Shown here one piece after another: positions 41,049 to 51,474 of a stretch of 64,000 bases of DNA (positions are counted from its first letter, which is position 1; each line of letters begins with the position of its first letter). The translations under genes were made by a program, and so were the position numbers. The stretch is taken from NCBI RefSeq assembly GCF_029351045.1, contig NZ_JARKIN010000001.1:5115001-5179000 (forward strand), read 5' to 3'. Under the pieces are notes generated by a model. It was not told the DNA's origin and made no database searches. It worked only from the letters and a program-made list of their open reading frames with translations. Source of the DNA: Streptomyces sp. WMMB303 (lineage in GTDB: Bacteria; Actinomycetota; Actinomycetes; Streptomycetales; Streptomycetaceae).

Positions 41049-42758
41049 TCAGCCCTGGGTGAGCCGCGCGAGGGCCTCTTCGACGGGAAGCTCCTCGCGT
41101 TCGCCGGTGCGCCGGTCCTTGAGCTCGACACGGCCGTCCTTGATGCCCCGCCCGGCGATCAGGATGGTCGGCACCCCGATCAGCTCCGCGTCGGTGAACT
41201 TCACCCCCGGGGAGACGCTCGTGCGGTCGTCCACCAGCACCCGCACGCCCGCGGCGCCGAGCCGGTCGGCGATCTCCAGCGCGGCCTCGGTCTGCTGGGC
41301 CTTGCCCGCCGCGACCACGTGCACATCGGCGGGCGCCACCTCGCGCGGCCAGTACAGGCCGTGCTCGTCGGCGTGCTGCTCGGCCAGTGCGGCCACAGCC
41401 CGCGAGACGCCGATGCCGTAGGAACCCATCGTGACGCGGACCGGCTTGCCGTCCTGGCCGAGCACGTCGAGTTCGAACGCGTCGGCGTACTTGCGGCCGA
41501 GCTGGAAGATGTGGCCGATCTCGATGGCGCGGTCCAGTTCGATGCCGGCGCCGCAGTTCGGGCAGGGGTCGCCCGGCTCGACCACGACGACGTCGAGGTA
41601 CTGGTCGACCTCGAAGTCCCGTCCGCAGACCACGTTGCGGGCGTGCTTGCCCTCCTCGTTGGCACCCGTGACCCAGGAGGTGCCGGGGGCCACCCGCGGA
41701 TCGGCGAGGTAGCGGAACGCCTTGCCGGCCATGCCGCCCTGCGGTCCCACGTAGCCGCGGACCAGGTCCTGGCGGCCCTCGAAGTCCTCCGCGGTGACCA
41801 GCTCGACGGTGGCGGGTGCGAGCTGCTCGCCGAGCTTGCCCAGATCCACCTCGCGGTCGCCGGGGACACCGACCGCGGTGATCTCGCCGTCCACCTTGAC
41901 CAGCAGGTTCTTCAGCGTCGCCGAGGCGGGCACGCCCAGGTGCTCGGCGAGCGTCTCGATGGTGGGCGTGTCGGGGGTGTCCAGCTTCTCGACCGGGCCG
42001 TGGCCCTCGGTCGAGGAGGGCTGCTGCGTGACCGAGACGGCCTCGGTGTTGGCCGCGTAGCCGCATTGCGGGCACTGCACGAAGGTGTCCTCACCGGCCG
42101 CGGCCGGCGCCAGGAACTCCTCCGAGGCGGAACCGCCCATGGCCCCGGAGACGGCCGAGACGATGCGGTAGTCCAGGCCCAGGCGTTCGAAGATGCGCCG
42201 GTAGGCGACGCGGTGGGCGGCGTAGGACTCGGCCAGGCCCTCGTCGGAGACGTCGAAGGAGTAGGAGTCCTTCATGGTGAACTCGCGCCCGCGCAGGATG
42301 CCGGAGCGGGGGCGGGCCTCGTCGCGGTACTTGGTCTGGATCTGGTAGACCGTGACCGGCAGGTCCTTGTACGAGGTGCACTGGTCCTTGACGACCTGGG
42401 TGAAGATCTCCTCGTGCGTCGGGCCGAGCAGATAGTCGCCGCCCTTCCGGTCCTTGAGACGGAAGAGCAGATCGCCGTACTCCTCGTACCGGCCGGAGAC
42501 CTCGTAGGGCTCCTTGGGCAGCAGCGCCGGGAGCAGCACCTCCTGGCCGCCGATGGCGTCCATCTCCTCCCGTACGACGCGGGTGACGTTCTCCAGCACC
42601 TGCTTGCCCAGCGGGAGCCACGTCCAGATCCCGGCTGCGGTGCGGCGCACGAATCCGGCGCGGACCAGCAGCTTGTGGCTGAGTGTCTCCGCGTCGGCCG
42701 GGTCGTCACGCAGCGTCTTCAGCATCGACCTGGACAAACGCTGGACACGGGCTGCCAT
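41049..42758 (-). CDS. proS: Prolyl-tRNA synthetase, bacterial type
   Basis: 569 residues, class II synthetase. Motif 1 region is in VREEMDAIGGQEVLLPALLP, motif 2 in YRDEARPRSGILRGREFTMKD, and motif 3 near SYGIGVSR; the central insertion (about 220-400) is the editing domain that removes Ala-tRNA(Pro). A CxxC pair (QCPQCGY and PCPNCG) lies in the insertion and after it. ATG at 42758 with AGGAG upstream is chosen over a long in-frame extension. Confidence 0.96.
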   Translation of the reverse strand: MAARVQRLSRSMLKTLRDDPADAETLSHKLLVRAGFVRRTAAGIWTWLPLGKQVLENVTRVVREEMDAIGGQEVLLPALLPKEPYEVSGRYEEYGDLLFRLKDRKGGDYLLGPTHEEIFTQVVKDQCTSYKDLPVTVYQIQTKYRDEARPRSGILRGREFTMKDSYSFDVSDEGLAESYAAHRVAYRRIFERLGLDYRIVSAVSGAMGGSASEEFLAPAAAGEDTFVQCPQCGYAANTEAVSVTQQPSSTEGHGPVEKLDTPDTPTIETLAEHLGVPASATLKNLLVKVDGEITAVGVPGDREVDLGKLGEQLAPATVELVTAEDFEGRQDLVRGYVGPQGGMAGKAFRYLADPRVAPGTSWVTGANEEGKHARNVVCGRDFEVDQYLDVVVVEPGDPCPNCGAGIELDRAIEIGHIFQLGRKYADAFELDVLGQDGKPVRVTMGSYGIGVSRAVAALAEQHADEHGLYWPREVAPADVHVVAAGKAQQTEAALEIADRLGAAGVRVLVDDRTSVSPGVKFTDAELIGVPTILIAGRGIKDGRVELKDRRTGEREELPVEEALARLTQG

Positions 42759-42880
42759 GGGGACTCCTGCTCGGGGCTGTACTCGCGATGAGTGACGGAA
42801 CACGTCGATGCGGAGCCTATCGGCCCGGACGGGCAGCACGGAAACGAGATGCCGCGACGGCGGCCGCCCGGCCGGTCCGT

Positions 42881-43450
42881 TCAGTCCCGTGCCAGCGGCA
42901 GCCACGCGCCCATGACCGCGTAGGGCTGCGGGGCGCTGGGGAACTGCACCCGGCGGGCCAGGTCGCGGTACCCCAGGCTGCGGTAGAGGGCGCGGGCCGG
43001 ACTGTCGAGATCGAGGGCCGACAGCAGGGACCGCGGTTCGGTGGCGGCGTCGGTGAGCCGGGTGATCAGCTCGCGTCCGATGCCGCGGTGCTGGAAGGCC
43101 GGGTGCACATGCAGTTCCGTGATCACGAAGGTGTCGTCCAGCCAGTCCTGGCAGCCGTGCTGGGCCAGGTAGGGCTCCACCACCGTCGACCACCACTGGG
43201 AGCGGTCGTTCGGCATCCCGTAGACGAAGCCGACCAGCCGGCCTTCCTCGGTGGCGGCGCCCAGCGCCCGCGCACCCGGCGAGGTCATGTGCCGCAGCAC
43301 GATGTGTCTGCGGACGCCGATCTCGTCGTCGGTCAGTCCGAAGGCGACGGCCTGGACGGCCAGCGCCTCGTCGACGCGGACGGCGAGGTCGAGCGGGCCG
43401 GTGACCACGCTCCGGGGGTCCGGGAGCGATCTCCCGGCTGTGTGCGGCAT
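42881..43450 (-). CDS. GNAT family N-acetyltransferase
   Basis: 189 residues. The acetyl-CoA binding signature is ITELHVHPAFQHRGIGRELI, followed by SALDLDSPARALYRSLGYRDL. The acceptor is unknown. An insertion RSQWWSTVVEPYLAQHGCQDW between strands is unusual and may shape the substrate pocket. ATG at 43450 lacks an SD; GTG at 43408 is an alternative. It lies next to a second, unrelated GNAT gene. Confidence 0.87.
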   Translation of the reverse strand: MPHTAGRSLPDPRSVVTGPLDLAVRVDEALAVQAVAFGLTDDEIGVRRHIVLRHMTSPGARALGAATEEGRLVGFVYGMPNDRSQWWSTVVEPYLAQHGCQDWLDDTFVITELHVHPAFQHRGIGRELITRLTDAATEPRSLLSALDLDSPARALYRSLGYRDLARRVQFPSAPQPYAVMGAWLPLARD

Positions 43451-43522
43451 GGCCGGGAGGCTACTTCCTCGGCCGGGCCCGCGCGAAGAGGCCGCGCAGC
43501 GCGGCCGCACCGGGGCGCGGGC

Positions 43523-44368
43523 TCAGAACAGGATGCTCATGAACGCGCCGACCTCGCGGAAGCCGACGCGGCGGTAGGCGGCGCGGGCGGGCGTGTTGAA
43601 GTCGTTGACGTAGAGGCTCACGAGCGGGGAGACGTCGCGCAGCGCGTGGTCGACGACGGCGGCCATGCCGGTCTCCGAGAGGCCCTCGCCGCGCCGGTCC
43701 GGTGCCACCCAGACGCCCTGGATCTGGCAGGCGTAGGGGGTGACGGCGCCGATCTCGGCCTTGAAGACGACCCGGCCGTCCTCGATACGGGCGAAGGAGC
43801 GCCCGGTGCCGACGAGCTCGGCGACCCGTGCCTGGTAGACGAGTCCTCCGTCGCCGGCGAGCGGGGAGACGCCGACCTCCTCGGTGAACATGGCCACGCA
43901 GGCGGGCAGCACGAGGTCCATCTCGTCCTTGGCGACGCGGCGCACCAGCGGATCGGGCGGGATGTCGGGCGGCACCCGGTCGGTGACCAGCAGCGGCTGG
44001 TGGGCCCGCACCTCGCGGGCCGGGCCCCAGTGCGGCTCCAGCCAGGACCACAGGGCGGCGGTCGGGCCGGCGGGGCCGACGATGGACGAGCAGCGGCGGC
44101 CCTGGCGGCGCGCCCGCTCGGCGAACGCGCGGACGGCTTCGGGGCCGGCGCACAGCGGAACCAGGTTGGCGCCGTTGTAGCAGAGGGCCTCCAGGGTGCC
44201 GTCCCGGTACCAGCCCCACATCTCACCGCCCAGCCGCCAGGGGTCGAGCCCGGCGGCCTGCACGCGGGCGGTGACGAACGCGTTGTTGACCGGCTCCCGG
44301 CGCAGGACGGCGAGCGCGTCCTGCAGTTCGGCCGGTTCGACGACCTTGGTGGAGGTGGTGGTCAACAA
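43523..44368 (-). CDS. GNAT acetyltransferase with N-terminal DUF4081-like domain
   Basis: 281 residues. The N-terminal half (EPVNNAFVTARVQAAGLDPWRLGGEMWGWY) matches the DUF4081-type domain found fused to GNATs in actinobacteria; the C-terminal half has the CoA-binding region QIQGVWVAPDRRGEGLSETG and LYVNDFNTPARAAYRRVGF. TTG at 44368 (or the next TTG) is preferred because homologues begin LTxTTTKVVEPAEL; an upstream ATG would add 51 residues of Arg/Cys-rich sequence. Substrate unknown. Confidence 0.85.
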   Translation of the reverse strand: MLTTTSTKVVEPAELQDALAVLRREPVNNAFVTARVQAAGLDPWRLGGEMWGWYRDGTLEALCYNGANLVPLCAGPEAVRAFAERARRQGRRCSSIVGPAGPTAALWSWLEPHWGPAREVRAHQPLLVTDRVPPDIPPDPLVRRVAKDEMDLVLPACVAMFTEEVGVSPLAGDGGLVYQARVAELVGTGRSFARIEDGRVVFKAEIGAVTPYACQIQGVWVAPDRRGEGLSETGMAAVVDHALRDVSPLVSLYVNDFNTPARAAYRRVGFREVGAFMSILF

Positions 44369-44525
44369 CGGTCTCGGTGCCTCACCGTGCGGCCCGCAGG
44401 CGTGAAGGACGATCTGCTGGCACTGTACCCGGGCGCTCAGCGCCGCGCCGCCGCACGGCTGTGTCCGGCCGCGCGGCGCCTGCGACGCTGTGGTGGCGGG
44501 TTGCGACGCTGCGTGCGGCAAGGGT

Positions 44526-44552
44526 CCGGGGCCCGTCGGCGGAGGGCCCCGG
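44526..44552 (-). terminator. Terminator of ispG
   Basis: CCGGGGCCC (44526-44534) pairs exactly with GGGCCCCGG (44544-44552), nine bases beyond the ispG stop. Confidence 0.7.
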
Positions 44553-44560
44553 GGCCGGGG

Positions 44561-45718
<1,158 letters not shown>

Positions 45719-45835
45719 CAGCGTGCAACCCCAACGGTGTCGTTCAAGTCCCGGGTTCAGCGGGCTCCGGCCCCCCGAGATTACGGCACTGCCGTCGCAC
45801 CGGGCACATCGTCGGGGAAAAATGCCGCATTCCAT

Positions 45836-45864
45836 GACGCCCATGCAGGAATCGCATGGGCGTC
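45836..45864 (-). terminator. Terminator downstream of the site-2 protease gene
   Basis: GACGCCCATGC (45836-45846) pairs with GCATGGGCGTC (45854-45864), 22 bases after the stop; a run of five T residues follows about 12 bases further on the minus strand. Confidence 0.75.
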
Positions 45865-45886
45865 CGCGTGTCGGACCGGGGTCCGG

Positions 45887-47191
45887 TCAGCCGGTGAGTC
45901 TGACCGGATTGACCACATCCGCCACCAGCACCAGCAGGGTGAAGCACAGGAAGATCCCGGCCACCACGTAGGCGATGGGCATCAGCTTGGCGACGTCGAA
46001 GGGGCCGGGGTCGGGCCGCCGGAAGACCTTGGCCAGATTCCGCCGGAGCGACTCCCACACAGCCCCCGCGATGTGTCCGCCGTCCAGCGGCAGCAGCGGC
46101 AGCATGTTGAACAGGAACAGGCTCAGATTGAACCCGGCCACCAGGAAGAGCATCGTCGCGACCCGCTGGCTCGGCGGGATGTCGAGCGAGAAGACCTCAC
46201 CGCCGACCCGCGCCGCGCCCACCACGCCCATCGGTGAGTCCTGCTTGCGCTCGGCACCGTCGAAGGCCGCGTTCCACAGGTCGGGCACCTTGCCCGGCAG
46301 AGCGACCAGCGCTTCCACGCCGTTGACCATCATGTCGCCCATCCGGTCCGTGGCCTGCGGGAACGACTGCTGCACGATGCCGCTGGCCGGGGTGAAGCCG
46401 AGGAACCCGGCGGAGACGTACTCGTCGGGCACGTAGCTGCCGTGGCCGTCGGACTTGGCGACCTTGTTCTCGATCAGGTCGGCGTGCAGCGTCCGCCGTG
46501 CGCCGTCCCGCTCGACGGTCAGGGTCGCGGGACCGGTGGTGTCGCGGATGCTCCGCTGGAGTGCGCCCCAGTCCTCGACGCGCTTCCCGTCGAAGGAGAC
46601 GATCTTGTCACCCGGCTGCAGTCCGGCGGCCTTGGCCGGGGAGTCCTCGGCGCCCTCGGGACACTTGTCGGTCTGCGCCGAGGCGGGGATCACGCACTCC
46701 GAGACCGTGGAGACAGTGGTGGTCTGGGTGTTGACGCCGAAGGTCATCAGCACCAGCAGGAAGATCACCACGGCCAGCACCAGGTTCATGAACGGCCCGG
46801 CGAACATCACGACGACGCGCTTCCACGGCTTGCGGGTGTAGAGCATCCGGTGCTCGTCCCCCGGCTTGAGCTCCTCGTACGCAGCCGAACGGGCGTCCTC
46901 GATCATGCCGCGGAACGGCGAGGAGGAGCGCTGCCGCACGGCCCCGTCGTCCCCCGGCGGGAACATGCCGATCATGCGGATGTAGCCGCCGAGCGGCACG
47001 GCCTTGATCCCGTACTCGGTCTCGCCCTTGTGCTTGGACCACAGGGTGGGGCCGAAGCCGACCATGAACTGCGGCACCCGGACGCCGAACATCTTGGCCG
47101 TGGAGAAGTGGCCCAACTCGTGCCAGGCGATGGAGAACAGCAGGCCGACGACGAAGACGACTATGCCGAGGATGGTCATGAGCGCCGTCAT
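45887..47191 (-). CDS. rseP: Site-2 (RseP-type) zinc metalloprotease
   Basis: 434 residues, four or so membrane spans. HELGH in SIAWHELGHFSTAKMFG lies at about residues 25-29, a PDZ domain around 210-280 (GLQPGDKIVSFDGKRVEDW), and the C-terminal NMLPLLPLDGGH carries the distal metal-binding aspartate. It cleaves membrane proteins within the bilayer, usually anti-sigma factors. The start ATG overlaps the dxr stop (ATGA), a conserved linkage. Confidence 0.95.
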   Translation of the reverse strand: MTALMTILGIVVFVVGLLFSIAWHELGHFSTAKMFGVRVPQFMVGFGPTLWSKHKGETEYGIKAVPLGGYIRMIGMFPPGDDGAVRQRSSSPFRGMIEDARSAAYEELKPGDEHRMLYTRKPWKRVVVMFAGPFMNLVLAVVIFLLVLMTFGVNTQTTTVSTVSECVIPASAQTDKCPEGAEDSPAKAAGLQPGDKIVSFDGKRVEDWGALQRSIRDTTGPATLTVERDGARRTLHADLIENKVAKSDGHGSYVPDEYVSAGFLGFTPASGIVQQSFPQATDRMGDMMVNGVEALVALPGKVPDLWNAAFDGAERKQDSPMGVVGAARVGGEVFSLDIPPSQRVATMLFLVAGFNLSLFLFNMLPLLPLDGGHIAGAVWESLRRNLAKVFRRPDPGPFDVAKLMPIAYVVAGIFLCFTLLVLVADVVNPVRLTG

Positions 47192-48474
47192 GCGCGGGCC
47201 TCCGCTGTTGCTGTGGCGGAACGTGCCGCCAGGTCACGGGCGCGGGCACGCGCCCACTTCTCTGCGGCGAGGACATCGGAAAGGGTCAGCCCGGTTCCGT
47301 CCGGCGTGCCGTGCTCCTCGACCACAGCGGCCACCGTATCCACGATGCCCGTGAACGGCAGCCTTCCGGCCAGAAACGCCTCGACGCACTCCTCGTTCGC
47401 GGCGTTGAAGACCGCGGGGGCCGTTCCGCCCAGCGCGCCCACCCGGCACGCCAGCGGCACGGCGGGGAACGCTTCCTCGTCCAGCGGGTAGAAGTCCCAG
47501 GACATCGCCTCGGTCCAGGAGAAGACCGGCCCGGCGTCCGGCACCCGCTCGGGCCAGCCGAGGCCGAGCGCGATCGGCAGCCGCATGTCGGGAGGTCCGC
47601 ACTGGGCGAGGGTGGAGCCGTCCGTGAACTCCACCATCGAGTGGACCGCGGACTGCGGATGGACCACCACCTGGATGCGCTCGAACGGGATGTCGTACAG
47701 CAGGTGGGCCTCGATCACCTCCAGACCCTTGTTGACCAGGGTGGCCGAGTTGACGGTGATGACCGGGCCCATCTCCCAGGTCGGGTGGGCCATCGCCTCG
47801 CTGGGGGTCACCTCGGCCAGCTCGGACCTGCTGCGCCCCCGGAACGGCCCGCCCGAGGCGGTGACCAGGAGCTTCCGCACCTCGGCACGGGTACCACCGA
47901 GCAGCGCCTGGAACAGCGCGGAGTGCTCCGAGTCGACGGGCACGATCTGGCCCGGCCGCGCCAGCGCCCTGACCAGCGGTCCGCCGACGATGAGGGATTC
48001 CTTGTTGGCCAGCGCCAGCACCCGGCCGGCCTCCAGCGCCGCCAGAGTGGGCGCCAGGCCGATGGAACCGGTGATGCCGTTGAGCACCGTGTGGCACGGC
48101 GAGCCGGCCAGCTCCGTCGCCGCGTCCGGCCCCGCCAGCACCTCGGGCAGCGGCTCTCCGCTGCCGTAGGCCGCGCGCAGGGCCGTACGCAGGTCGGGAA
48201 CCGCCTCCGTACGGGCCACGGCGACCGTGCCCACCCGCAGCAGCCGCGCCTGCTCGGCGAGCAGGTCCACGCGGCCGCCCGAGGCCGCCAGCGCGGTCAC
48301 CCGGAACCGGCCGGGGTTCTTCAGCACGACGTCGACGGCCTGCGTGCCGATCGAGCCCGTCGAGCCGAGGATCACGATGTCGCGCGGTGCGCCCGCCGGT
48401 GACGCTGCCGTGCCGTTGCCGGACGGCTCGGTGCCGGGATGGCGCAGATGCGGGTCAGCGAGGGAGTCGGTCAT
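47188..48474 (-). CDS. dxr: 1-deoxy-D-xylulose-5-phosphate reductoisomerase
   Basis: 428 residues. Second enzyme of the MEP pathway, NADPH dependent. IVILGSTGSIGTQAVDVV holds the Rossmann motif at about 33-50, and PVDSEHSALFQ the metal-binding acidic residues; SGGPFRGRS forms the flexible active-site loop. The 30-residue N-terminal extension before the Rossmann strand is disordered. The stop overlaps the start of the site-2 protease gene. Confidence 0.96.
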   Translation of the reverse strand: MTDSLADPHLRHPGTEPSGNGTAASPAGAPRDIVILGSTGSIGTQAVDVVLKNPGRFRVTALAASGGRVDLLAEQARLLRVGTVAVARTEAVPDLRTALRAAYGSGEPLPEVLAGPDAATELAGSPCHTVLNGITGSIGLAPTLAALEAGRVLALANKESLIVGGPLVRALARPGQIVPVDSEHSALFQALLGGTRAEVRKLLVTASGGPFRGRSRSELAEVTPSEAMAHPTWEMGPVITVNSATLVNKGLEVIEAHLLYDIPFERIQVVVHPQSAVHSMVEFTDGSTLAQCGPPDMRLPIALGLGWPERVPDAGPVFSWTEAMSWDFYPLDEEAFPAVPLACRVGALGGTAPAVFNAANEECVEAFLAGRLPFTGIVDTVAAVVEEHGTPDGTGLTLSDVLAAEKWARARARDLAARSATATAEARA

Positions 48475-48630
48475 GCCCCTATTGTGTCCGCTCCCCGGAC
48501 GGGACCGGACAGCGCACCGGGGCGGAGCCGGGTGCGCGCCGGAATCCGGTACGCGCGCGGGGACGCGCGGCGCCCCGGGACGGCCGGACTCGACCGCTCC
48601 GGGGGCCCGGGGCGCCCGGAAGGCGACAGG

Positions 48631-50556
48631 TCACGGGACGCGGCGGTGCACGTTCTCCTTCTCCGCGGGCCCGGGCGCGGCGTCGGCGATCCAGGGCCCC
48701 TCGGTGGACGCGTCGACGACGCCTTCCTCCAGCCAGGCGTAGGCCCCGTCCAGGACCTGGCGGACGACCGTGCCGTCCAGATCGTCGGTGTTGTTCCACA
48801 GGCGTCCGAAGAGCTCCTCGACCCGGAGGCGGGACTGTCGGCAGAACGCGTCGGCCAGTTGGTGCGCGGCCTGCCCGTCGGTGCCGTCGCGCCGCAGCTT
48901 CTCGGCCCGTACGCAGGCGGCGCTCATCGCGAACAGTTCGGCGCCGATGTCGACGACGCGGCCGAGGAACCCCTGCTTCGTCTCCATCCGGCCCTGCCAC
49001 CTGGACATGGCGTAGAAGGTGCAGCGGGCCAGCTTGCGGGCGGCGCGCTCGACGTAGCGCAGATGCCCCGCCAGGACGGCGAACTCGCCGTAGGCGCCCG
49101 GCATCCGGCCGGGCCCGGCGACCAGCCCGGGCAGCCATTTCGCGTAGAACGCGCCCGCGCCGACCGCCGCCCTGCCCTTGTCGGCGAGTGTCTTGTCCGG
49201 GTCGATCAGGTCCCCGGCCACGGACAGATGCGCGTCCACGGCCTCCCGCGCGATCAGCAGGTGCATGATCTCGGTCGAGCCCTCGAAGATCCGGTTGATC
49301 CGCAGATCGCGCAACAACTGCTCGGCCGGGACGCCGCGTTCGCCGCGGGCTGCCAGCGACTCGGCGGTCTCGTAGCCCCGACCGCCGCGGATCTGCACCA
49401 GTTCGTCCGCCATCCGCCAGGCCATCTCACTGCCGTAGAGCTTGGCGAGGGCGGCCTCGATCCGGATGTCGTTGCGGTCCTCGTCGGCCATCTGCGAGGA
49501 CAGGTCCAGGACCGCCTCCAGGGCGAAAGTCGTCGCCGCGATGAAGGAGATCTTGCTGCCGACGGCCTCGTGCTCGGCGACCGGCCTGCCCCACTGGACG
49601 CGTTCCCGGGACCACTCGCGGGCGATTTTCAGACACCATTTCCCGCTGCCCGCGCAGGTGGCGGGCAGCGACAGCCGGCCCGTGTTCAGGGTGGTCAGCG
49701 CGATTTTGAGCCCGGCACCCTCGGGGCCGATCCGGTTGGCGGCCGGCACCCGCACCCGATGAAAGCGGGTGACGCCGTTCTCGATGCCGCGCAGCCCCAT
49801 GAAGGCGTTGCGGTTCTCCACGGTGATGCCCTCGGAGCCGGCCTCGACGACGAAGGCCGAGATGCCGCCCCGGTGTCCTTCGGCGCGCCGCGGATCGTCG
49901 GCGTCCGGTTCGGGGACCCGGGCCATGACCACCAGCAGGTCGGCGACCACCCCGTTGGTCGTCCACAGCTTCACGCCGTCGAGGACGTAGTCGTCCCCGT
50001 CCGGGACGGCCGTCGTCGCCAGCCGGGCCGGGTCGGAGCCCACGTCGGGCTCGGTCAGCAGGAAGGCGGAGATGTCGGTGCGCGCGCAGCGCGGCAGGTA
50101 GGCGTCCTTCTGCTGCCGGTTGCCGAACAGCTTGACCGGCTGCGGCACGCCGATGGACTGGTGCGCGGAGAGCAGGGCCCCGACCGCGGGACTGGCGGAG
50201 CTGACCAGCGCGAGCGCCTTGTTGTAGTACACCTGGGTGAGTCCCAGGCCCCCGTACTCGGTGCCGATCTTCATGCCGAGCGCACCGAGTTCCTTGAGTC
50301 CGCCGAGCACCTCGTCCGGGATCCGGGACTCGCGCTCGATCAGCGCCCCGTCGATCTTCGTGGTGGCGAACTCGCGCAGCCGTGCCAGGAATTCCTCACC
50401 CCTTGCGGCGTCCTCGGCCGCCGGTTCCGGGTGCGGGTGGATGAGGTCGAGGCGGAAGCGGCCGAGGAACAACTCCTTGGCGAAGCTGGGCTTGCGCCAG
50501 TCCTTCTCCCGGGCTGCCTCGGCGACTTCGCGTGCTTCACGCTCGGAGACGGTCAT
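48631..50556 (-). CDS. Acyl-CoA dehydrogenase with extended C-terminus
   Basis: 641 residues. FAD-dependent dehydrogenase: ISAFLLTEPDVGSDPARL and FMGLRGIENGVTRF in the middle domain, and RGGRGYETAESLAARGERGVPAEQLLRDLRINRIFEGSTEIM in the C-terminal helical domain. About 190 residues follow the canonical fold (usual length 380-400), as in the very-long-chain subfamily. ATG at 50556 follows GAGGTGAG. Substrate chain length cannot be read from sequence. Confidence 0.93.
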   Translation of the reverse strand: MTVSEREAREVAEAAREKDWRKPSFAKELFLGRFRLDLIHPHPEPAAEDAARGEEFLARLREFATTKIDGALIERESRIPDEVLGGLKELGALGMKIGTEYGGLGLTQVYYNKALALVSSASPAVGALLSAHQSIGVPQPVKLFGNRQQKDAYLPRCARTDISAFLLTEPDVGSDPARLATTAVPDGDDYVLDGVKLWTTNGVVADLLVVMARVPEPDADDPRRAEGHRGGISAFVVEAGSEGITVENRNAFMGLRGIENGVTRFHRVRVPAANRIGPEGAGLKIALTTLNTGRLSLPATCAGSGKWCLKIAREWSRERVQWGRPVAEHEAVGSKISFIAATTFALEAVLDLSSQMADEDRNDIRIEAALAKLYGSEMAWRMADELVQIRGGRGYETAESLAARGERGVPAEQLLRDLRINRIFEGSTEIMHLLIAREAVDAHLSVAGDLIDPDKTLADKGRAAVGAGAFYAKWLPGLVAGPGRMPGAYGEFAVLAGHLRYVERAARKLARCTFYAMSRWQGRMETKQGFLGRVVDIGAELFAMSAACVRAEKLRRDGTDGQAAHQLADAFCRQSRLRVEELFGRLWNNTDDLDGTVVRQVLDGAYAWLEEGVVDASTEGPWIADAAPGPAEKENVHRRVP

Positions 50557-50760
50557 CTCGCTCACCTCGAAACGGTGTGGAGGCGGACACGCGGTGCGGG
50601 ACGGTACCGACGGGAGCCGGCCGCACTGCCGGAACCGCCCGGACCACCGCGGGGTGCTACTCGGTCGTATGTACCCGATTCGCCCCGGGCCCACCAGACG
50701 CCGCGCAGGAGAAGCTCCTCCGCACCGCCCGACGGGCGGTCCGCCGAGCGGACAGGCGCA

Positions 50761-51453
50761 CTATCCGTCGCCCGGCTCCCGCAGCCCGCCACCGCCCGGG
50801 ACGACCAGCCCGGTCTCGTAGGCGAGCACGACGGCCTGGGCGCGGGAGCCGATGCCCAGCTTGGCCATCGTCCGGTTGAGGTGTGTCTTGACGGTCGACT
50901 CGCTGATCACCAGCGCCTGGGCGATCCCGGGGTTGGACAGTCCCCCCGCCACCAGGCGGAGGACGTCCAGCTCCCGCCCGGTGAGCTGATCGAGTCTCCC
51001 GGCGGGCGCGGCCGGCCGTTCCGCCCGCGGCGCGTATGCCTCGACGAGCCGCCGGGTGACGCTCGGTGCGAAGAGGGTGTCGCCCTCCGCGACGGCGGCG
51101 ACGGCGGCCAGCAGCCGCTGCGGCCCGGTGTCCTTGAGCAGGAAGCCGCTGGCTCCCGCGCGCAGCGCCGCGTAGACGTATTCGTCCAGGTCGAAGGTGG
51201 TCAGCACCAGGATGCGGGGGCGCGGCTCGGTGCTATGGGCGAGGATCCGCTCGGTCGCGGTGATGCCGCTGGTGCCGGGCATCCGGATGTCCATGAGGAC
51301 GACGTCGGGCCGCTGCTGCGCGGTGAGCCGGACCGCCTCGTCGCCGTCCTGCGCCTCGCCGACCACCTCCGTGCCCGGTGCGGCGCGCAGCAGCGCGGCG
51401 ACCCCGGCCCTGATGAGCACCTGATCGTCGACGACGAGCACTCTGGTCGCCAC
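50761..51453 (-). CDS. Two-component response regulator, NarL/LuxR family
   Basis: 230 residues. The receiver domain has Asp9-Asp10, phosphoacceptor Asp55 in VVLMDIRMPG and LKDTG with the conserved lysine; the LuxR-type helix-turn-helix spans about 155-215 (LTGRELDVLRLVAGGLSNPGIAQALVISESTVKTHLNRTMAKLG). The start is GTG at 51453, 21 bases after the histidine kinase gene stop, so they form one unit. Confidence 0.95.
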   Translation of the reverse strand: MATRVLVVDDQVLIRAGVAALLRAAPGTEVVGEAQDGDEAVRLTAQQRPDVVLMDIRMPGTSGITATERILAHSTEPRPRILVLTTFDLDEYVYAALRAGASGFLLKDTGPQRLLAAVAAVAEGDTLFAPSVTRRLVEAYAPRAERPAAPAGRLDQLTGRELDVLRLVAGGLSNPGIAQALVISESTVKTHLNRTMAKLGIGSRAQAVVLAYETGLVVPGGGGLREPGDG

Positions 51454-51474
51454 CGCCTGTGTCCCTTCGCCCCG

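Noticed and set aside
37889..41131. A 1080-residue minus-strand reading frame reaching from rimP across 38.4-41.1 kb
   Set aside because: Only its last 185 residues are a real protein (RimP). The rest is Arg/Pro/Gly-rich antisense of the lipoprotein, DUF4439 and kinase-fold genes.
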